Shown in pieces: positions 58,726 to 64,000 of a DNA stretch of 64,000 nt. This DNA comes from Apricaphanius iberus (Eukaryota; Chordata; Actinopteri; Cyprinodontiformes; Aphaniidae), in NCBI GenBank assembly GCA_028564705.1, contig JAPXFQ010002747.1, forward strand, positions 1,922,001 to 1,986,000, read 5' to 3'. The number at the start of each line of letters is the position of its first letter. The first letter of the stretch is position 1. A program made the translations under genes and the position numbers. The notes beneath the pieces were generated by a model. The model worked only from the letters and a program-made list of their open reading frames with translations. It was not told the DNA's origin and did not search any database.

Positions 58726-61700
58726 CTGAAACGAGATTCATAACGAGCTGCTTTAGATGGAAAGCTCATCAATCGTTTATCCAGCTGCAGCAACTTGAAT
58801 GTGGAGGGCTGATCCTGATGAAATTACGAAATAAATAAATGTGGAAACACAATATATGTTTCACCTTTACATTTATTTACTTAATTTCAATTGGATTTCC
58901 AAATGTATGTATGCATTTCCTCATTTTAATTATTGTTTTTCAATTTTGGCAGGATCAATCCCCCATACCGGACAAGGCAGAGAGAAGGTAAAAAAAAAAA
59001 AAAACATTCTACAATTCATTCATCAATGAACATTGGAAAGTCTGTATAATTCCTCAATGTTTTGGGATCTACACTTTCATTTAGTTTATTTCCATTTAAC
59101 TGGAGGCAAAACCGGAGCCAACTTGCCTTATAGCTGATGCTTTTTACACTAAAAACTTTTAAAGTGTTCATTCATACTATACTTATAAAGCGCTTTTTCA
59201 AACTACATAGCTTCACAAAGTGCTTTACAGATTAAAATGACCCCACAAACCCCAACCCCCCCATGAGCCATCATGGGAGCCATCTGCATCGTCAGCAGGA
59301 GATCAACAGCAGCAGCCAAGGCACTGTCCCAGGGCGCCTAGAGGAGGGAGGGCTGGTACCCCCGCCTCCACCGAGGCAGCTACAGCCGACCACTGCCCCC
59401 GATGTAGAGCGCTCCCATAGAGGAAACTTTGGAAGGAAACTGAAAATAAGAAGTTAAAATATAAAAGAAACAGCAGATGAGATTAAGTAGTAAAATACTG
59501 ATAAAAAATGTTAAGACTGATAGCATTTTAAAATATAAAGTATAAAGCAATGATAACATATGATCAAATAAAAATGCAAATGTACCCAGTTTTTCCATTT
59601 TAAAATGAAAAGATTTGCTTTCGGGATTTGAGTGACAGTGTGTAGTTTTTACCATTAATCTACGGAAATATCTATCGAAATGTTGAAAATCAAAAAAATT
59701 ATGCCCTATTATTGAAAACTATTGTTCCCTTTAAAACATATAACCATAAAAAAACAGGTCTAAAATACATGGGCGCAGGTCCGCATGTCTGGGGGTGGAC
59801 ATATGACAGCTGCCAATGCTGCATTCAAGTACAGCTGGGAGACTAGGTTGTAAACCATTAAAAATTACTCAAAAGAGATTTAAGCATTTTTCATATATGG
59901 GCATTTATAAACATCAACACCCACTGTTTTCAAGTGGTTATAGTGTTTTCTACTCTGGCTACGGCTTCTTAAACAATTTTAGTTCGTTTTTTTTATCCAA
60001 TCAAATCTCCAGTCAGTACTATACTGTAAACTTTTTATAAGTTTTAGAATATAAAATATACATTTTAGGAATTGATAGAAAGGAATTCAGGAAAAAGGTT
60101 ATTTTAAAATGCTGATCAAAGTGGTAAAAAAAGAAATAAAAGTTATATGCTTATTTGTTTATTTTATTAAATTACCGAAAACTTAAGGTACACTGAAAAA
60201 AAGAGAACACAGATCCAACTTAAATAAATTGCTTCAGTTTGTTAAAAGTAACTGAACTAAGTTTATCCAAGTTACTTTATTTAGTTGTTTACGTTGTCAA
60301 GTTAAGCAAATGTAAATAAATTAAGTTTGATTAACTTAAATCAATTACTTGTAACAAAGTGAAGCAATTTTTATGTTTGACCTGAGTTCTCCTTCTACAG
60401 TGTAGGGCTGGGTACAGTTACAATCGGTTATCATGATCCGATCATATCGATGTAGATATGAGTCAGTGCTATTAAATCTTAATAAAATGCCTGTATTTCA
60501 ATGACTTAACACTGGGTAACAGGTCACTGGGTGAACCGTATTAACCCTTTCAGACAGAAGATTTAAAATGGCTGTCGGGAATTTTCCTTCCTATTTTAGT
60601 TGTAAAAAAGGTCAACTATTCTAAAAAAAACAACAACAAAAAAAAGATTTTTGAACTTGTGAATCGATTCAATTTCTATAAGAGTCGATTCAGAATTGAT
60701 TTTCCGATTATTATTTTTTTTATCCTAGCACTAGTTTAAGGGCTATTATACTTTTGTTACTACGGTGACCGTATCGTTACCACTGCTACCTGACTGAGGT
60801 TAAGGGGCTGAGATCTGCTGGATGCCGTGCGCTGATGGCGTTCGGTAGTGGAATCTCCTGACCGGCAGGACAACTGAATGGTTGCCTTCTTGGACTTTCC
60901 GGAGCCTCCCGCTGCTTGATCTGTTGGTGCACAGGGGAAACCGTGAGGATAAAACGGAAATCACAGCTGCTGCAAACTGAGGTTAGAAGACTTAAAAATG
61001 CTGTTTTATTCCTAAATTCTGATGTGTGTGTGGGTGGCGTATGAAACTATTAATGTGAAATAGACCTGAAGCTGACGCTTGCTTGGTGGCTGTGCCCTCC
61101 CCAGGCTGAGTCTTCACAGAGGGCATGATGATGGCCAGAGACTTTGTGGGCTGGGAGTTGGTCTCAGGGCGCAGAGGACTGCTGCTGCTGGAGGAGTCCG
61201 AGTCATGGGAGTCGTGCACGGTCACACAGCTGATCACGTTTGTTCTCTGACCCGTTCCAGAGCTACGGAAGAACACAGGACAAGAGTGAAAAAGCATTTA
61301 TTTCACACATCACCTGGTTCTCGAGCGCTTAACACGATATGATAGCATAAACAAAAGAAAACCAAAACTGCTCGTCACAAAACAAACTGACATAGACTGT
61401 GTTCATGTAAAAAAAAACGCCTCTTGAAGAGCATATTTGTAGTATTACAGAGTAACGTTTTTGAACCAGTTAAAGTTTAGCTCACCAGGCAGCCATGACC
61501 TTCGTCTCACCCTCGTCCTCTGAGTCGCTGTGGATGGTGATGATGCTGACGGCGGGACTCGGAGTGTCAGAGATGACAATCGGCTGAGATTGGTCACCAG
61601 GAAAAGAAGCACTGTGGACAACGGTGGAGGCCGAATGCAGCCTGAAAAGGGAGAAGAGAAGGATGGATTCTCGTTGCTTAGCGGCAAACAGGAACGCTTT

Positions 61701-64000
61701 TCAGCCATTCATATTCCCTTATAATGCAGTATTTCCTAATAAATCTGAAGTATGGAAAAAATGCACAGTATATATGTTACACATTTTAAAAAGAGAAAGG
61801 TAAAATAGATTTTGGTTATGAGAATGACAACTTAACAAAAATATTTTTTTAAACTGTTAACCCTACAAAACCAGCTTTTAAGTACAAGTTTTTCAGAAAC
61901 CTTCAACTCTTAAAAAAAACTGGTATAATATATACCATGAACCAATACTTAAGATGCCGACACACTGCATTAATTACACATATTTGTTTATTTTTCACTT
62001 AAAATTTTGAAGACATTTCTAAATAATATTTCATTTTTTATCTAATTCACCATCATTTGTTGCAAATATCAGTGAAGAAAAAAAATTTCTTCCAATTCAT
62101 TGCATTATCATAAGACGTAGAACTATCAGCAAGTAATGTAATGTCGGACTATAAGGTACCCCTGAATAAAAGCCGCACCAGCCAATTGTAGGGAAAAACA
62201 CAAATACAAGCCGCACCCAAATATAAGCCGCAGGTGTTTTAACCTTTAATTACGATATTTATAAAGGTTCATGCACAGAGGGAATTGTTGGGAAAGTGAT
62301 TTTGTTGGGGGAATTTTCCATTTTATTAACATTTCAACCTGGTGGAAAACACCTCAGGCGTCTTCTCGGTGTCTTAAAAAAAGTCTTAAAGTTCGGGACA
62401 TCTGCTTTTATTACCTCTAAAAGCTTTTTTCGTGCTATTGCATTCAGAGAGTTCTTCATGCTGGCGTCTCCTTCGTCTTAGTTCATTGATGCTTAGGGTA
62501 CGTGAAGCAGCTCTATTTCCTTCTGTGATAGCCAGATCCACTGACTTTAAGTTAAGGCTGCATCATAAGCATTTCTTCATTTGTTTTCCATAATGAGGGT
62601 TTGTGCATGAAAACTTTGTTTCACTCTCATAATGTCTGTCTGTTCCACTTTTGCTTTCAATGTTCATGCAAACTGCCTCTATTACTCTTTCCTGGTCTCG
62701 GACCGCCACTTAAAGGCAAGTATCCCTTAAAAGTAAAGGACGTAACCTGTACAATCCATAGATAGAGAAGGTCCTCTTATGGCCATTGGCCGTAAAAATC
62801 CATAAATAAGTCGCAATGTTATAACAGTTTATAATCTGGAAATTACGGTACTCAGATCAAACAGTTGCTTACCATATCGGTTAGAAAAAAAGTAATATCA
62901 TTGCTTAACCTAACATTCCTAACTGTTTTTGAACTGTGAGAGACTTGAAACAACACATGAATAGGATAAATGGGGGGGGAAATGCAAACTGCATACCGAA
63001 AGACTGGAACCCAGGACCTTCTTGCTGCAAAGGCACAGCAATATAAACTTGACCACTGTGCAGCCCGTAATCTTTACCAGATTCTTTTTTTAATGCTAAA
63101 TGTATAGAAAAAAAAGAAAAAATATTTCTATTTGATTATAAAAATTGCATCTGTCTGAAATACAAATGCATCAACTATGATACAAAAAAGTGGGAGAATT
63201 CTTCTGATTTTTGATTCTTTAAAAGCGTCAAATTAATGTTCTGAGCAAGCTTTAAATCGAAGGGATAAAGCACATTTCTAAATTTAAGAGGGGCGTGACA
63301 CAATTGTGATTTAAAAAGCGAACAAAAATTGTGACAAAAATTGTTTATTTACAGTGCATACATAAATTTAAATTTAAAAATCAAATGTTGTAACTCATTG
63401 ACAAATAAATTAGAAAAAGCATTCCAAGGAAGCTTGTTTTCATATTAAAAATATTATTTGAAGAGATATTAAATATACATCTCTATATTAAAAAATGTAT
63501 TAGGCCTCGGGTATTATTCTAATCTTAAAATGTTGTGCTGTTATTTGCTGTATACACAGAATCCCAATAATTATCAAAAATAAATGCTCGAAATCATAAA
63601 ACTGCCTTTAAATTCATCTATTTGTGTCTCAGTGAATCAACTTGCTGAATTAAATTAACTTTATAATAATACTGTGATTTATGGAATGGGTATGTATACA
63701 TATCTTTCCAGCCATGCTGAGGCTGGGTGAGAGTTTGAACCGGGTACCTGGTTCTGCTGTCAGCGTGTCGGGCCTTGGACCTCTTGCCTTGTTGGGATCT
63801 GGCGTGAGCAGCCCCAGAGCTGTGGTTCTGCGCGCCTGAATGGCGGTTGACACTTGAGTCCTGCTGGCTGACTCCGTCGTACTGGTTGCCATGACGAGCC
63901 CTGGGGATGGCGGACGGAACATGCATCTTTTTGTGTTCAGACACATCTCATTCGAAGCTGAAATCGAGCCCTGGCAAGCTGAACCCACCTCCATCCGGCG
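58348..64000 (-). CDS. Homeodomain-interacting protein kinase (HIPK1/2 type), C-terminal part
   Basis: HIPKs are nuclear Ser/Thr kinases that phosphorylate transcription factors and co-repressors. Only the C-terminal regulatory region lies here; the kinase domain is beyond the right edge. Exons in phase: (64000-63989 tentative), 63900-63748, 61641-61486, 61262-61066, 60920-60790, 58725-58348, about 337 visible residues. Family strings: PIVISDTPSPAVSIITIHSD followed by SEDE (SUMO-interaction motif next to acidic residues), NVISCVTVHDS with DSDSSSSSSP, IIMPSVKTQPGEGTATKQAS, SQPLNLSQ, and a C-terminus LNQYPPYL resembling the LSQYPYM/ISQYSYL ends of HIPK2/HIPK1. The paralogue (hipk1, hipk2 or a fish duplicate) cannot be settled from the tail alone. 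It is convergent with sdf4. The family call is firm, the subtype uncertain. Confidence 0.9.
59163..59235 (+). repeat. Dispersed 'ataaagcgctttt' repeat fragment
   Basis: It has 'tatacttataaagcgctttt' and 'cacaaagtgctttacag', the same repeat class as near 2508 and 30538. Confidence 0.55.
60191..60402. mobile_element. 212-bp MITE with CACTG ends and TA flanks
   Basis: The left end CACTGAAAAAAAG and the inverted right end CACTGTAGAAGG match at the first five bases and loosely beyond. TA occurs directly outside both ends. The interior is AT-rich with repeated 'aagttact/agtaact' words. Confidence 0.5.
60404..60733. mobile_element. Possible MITE ('agggctgggta' end)
   Basis: The left end AGGGCTGGGTA and the inverted right end AGTGCTAGGATA are similar, and 'gattcaatttc/gaatcgattc' words occur near the right. 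No target duplication is visible, so this is uncertain. Confidence 0.35.
60790..60920 (-). CDS. HIPK coding exon (SQPLNLSQ)
   Basis: Acceptor 'gtgcaccaacag'. It encodes DQAAGGSGKSKKATIQLSC and later SRSQPLNLSQ, the string shared with HIPK1/2. Phase 0 donor AGTCAG|GTAGCA. Confidence 0.9.
61066..61262 (-). CDS. HIPK coding exon (NVISCVTVHDS)
   Basis: Acceptor 'gttcttccgtag'. It encodes SGTGQRTNVISCVTVHDSHD and a serine run, then KSLAIIMPSVKTQPGEGTAT. Donor TTCAG|GTCTAT, phase 1. Confidence 0.92.
61486..61641 (-). CDS. HIPK coding exon (SUMO-interaction motif)
   Basis: Acceptor 'ccttttcag'. It encodes LHSASTVVHSASFPGDQSQ then PIVISDTPSPAVSIITI and HSDSEDEGE. Hydrophobic VSIITI next to DSEDE fits the SUMO-interaction motif known in HIPKs. 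Donor GCCTG|GTGAGC, phase 2. Confidence 0.92.
61915..62095 (+). mobile_element. Fragment related to the 46600 hAT-type MITE
   Basis: The words 'accatgaaccaatacttaag', 'tttttcacttaaaattttga' and 'taattcaccatcatttgttg' occur in the order found in the interior of the intact copy. Both ends are missing. Confidence 0.45.
62139..62850. mobile_element. MITE with 'cggactataag' ends (pogo-like relative)
   Basis: The left end taatgtcggactataag and the inverted right end taatttccagattataa form imperfect inverted repeats. 'aagccgca' words recur beside both ends. Its size (about 712) and ends match the relic at 24476-25187, but no DNA-binding frame is kept here. Confidence 0.6.
63748..63900 (-). CDS. HIPK coding exon (Ser/His/Gln-rich, basic)
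   Basis: Acceptor 'ttccgtccgccatccccag'. 50 full codons starting ARHGNQYDGVSQQDSS and ending QQGKRSKARHADSRT. Donor ACCAG|GTACCC, phase 2, which fits the next exon exactly. The basic KRSKAR cluster may serve nuclear localisation. Confidence 0.8.
63989..64000 (-). CDS. Tentative end of an upstream HIPK exon
   Basis: A donor GGAG|GTGGGT at 63989/63988 with an 88-bp intron to the acceptor at 63901 would leave 12 exon bases in the window, with compatible phase. Only the splice signal and phase support it. Confidence 0.4.

Larger units (their letters stand above)
58726..60789 (-). other. HIPK intron (2.1 kb) with repeats
   Basis: It contains a dispersed 'cttataaagcgctttt' repeat (59163-59235) with a GC-richer stretch to about 59420, a 212-bp MITE (60191-60402) and a further repeat (60404-60733). 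The 64-residue plus-strand frame at 59263-59457 lies in repeat-derived DNA. Confidence 0.55.
61642..63747 (-). other. HIPK intron (2.1 kb) with repeats
   Basis: It holds a MITE remnant (about 61915-62095), the element at 62139-62850 and plain AT-rich sequence from 62860 to 63700. The 62-residue frame at 62296-62481 lies inside the element and shows no domain. Confidence 0.55.

Noticed and set aside
58310..58741. 143-residue minus-strand frame over the last HIPK exon
   Set aside because: An out-of-phase shadow of the true exon (58725-58348), whose frame matches the HIPK C-terminus.
59263..59457. Proline/glutamine-rich frame in a HIPK intron
   Set aside because: It lies on the opposite strand from the gene, adjoins a dispersed repeat and has no splice signals. 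More likely repeat-derived sequence than an exon.
63650..63994. Long open minus-strand frame (114 residues) reading through the window edge
   Set aside because: The neighbouring frame (ARHGNQYDGVSQQ...) ends in the phase required by the next HIPK exon and has a good acceptor. The longer frame is its out-of-phase shadow.
1..64000. mir-200b/200a/429 cluster, which lies near SDF4 in mammals
   Set aside because: Neither the mature sequences nor their complements were seen when reading the window for the 'ctgtctggtaa' and 'ctgcctggtaa' cores.

Overview
The window is vertebrate nuclear DNA, almost certainly from a ray-finned (teleost) fish. It is AT-rich, its genes are split into short exons by GT-AG introns, and the introns and spacers are full of fish-type DNA transposon debris (hAT, Tc1/mariner, pogo-like and Harbinger-type). 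I see no bacterial operon, CRISPR array, tRNA or rRNA gene. Three protein-coding genes can be rebuilt exon by exon. Coding phase carries across every junction, and the products resemble known vertebrate families closely.

1-12886: no host gene recognised. The stretch holds a frameshifted Harbinger-type transposase exon (about 654-960), two Tc1-like fragments and two short dispersed 'tatagcgc' repeats. 12887-44522, minus strand: c1qtnf12 (CTRP12/adipolin), eight coding exons giving 322 residues. It is a secreted protein with a signal peptide, a basic cleavage-like site, a short collagen run and a C1q domain. Its 16.4-kb first intron and its introns 3 to 6 carry most of the mobile elements. 44523-49363: spacer between two divergent genes, with a 385-bp hAT-type MITE that splits a small unexplained ORF. 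49364-55485, plus strand: sdf4 (Cab45), six coding exons giving 356 residues. It is an EF-hand Ca2+-binding protein of the Golgi and secretory pathway ending in HEEF. 57480-64000, minus strand: the 3' end of a homeodomain-interacting protein kinase gene (HIPK1/2 type). Only the C-terminal regulatory region is present and the kinase domain lies beyond the right edge.

In mammals SDF4 and C1QTNF12 are neighbours with B3GALT6 between them. The association of sdf4 and c1qtnf12 is kept here, but they sit head to head, no B3GALT6 reading frame is seen, and sdf4 converges tail to tail with the HIPK gene. The three genes have unrelated biochemistry, so nothing suggests a joint pathway.

I did not find a new biological system. 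The most interesting material is in the mobile elements. Several still show both ends and matching target duplications, two carry remnants of DNA-binding domains (a THAP half-domain inside long inverted repeats, and a BED finger), and one has landed inside a small ORF. Positions of degraded repeats are approximate. Family names rest on recognition by eye, without any database search.
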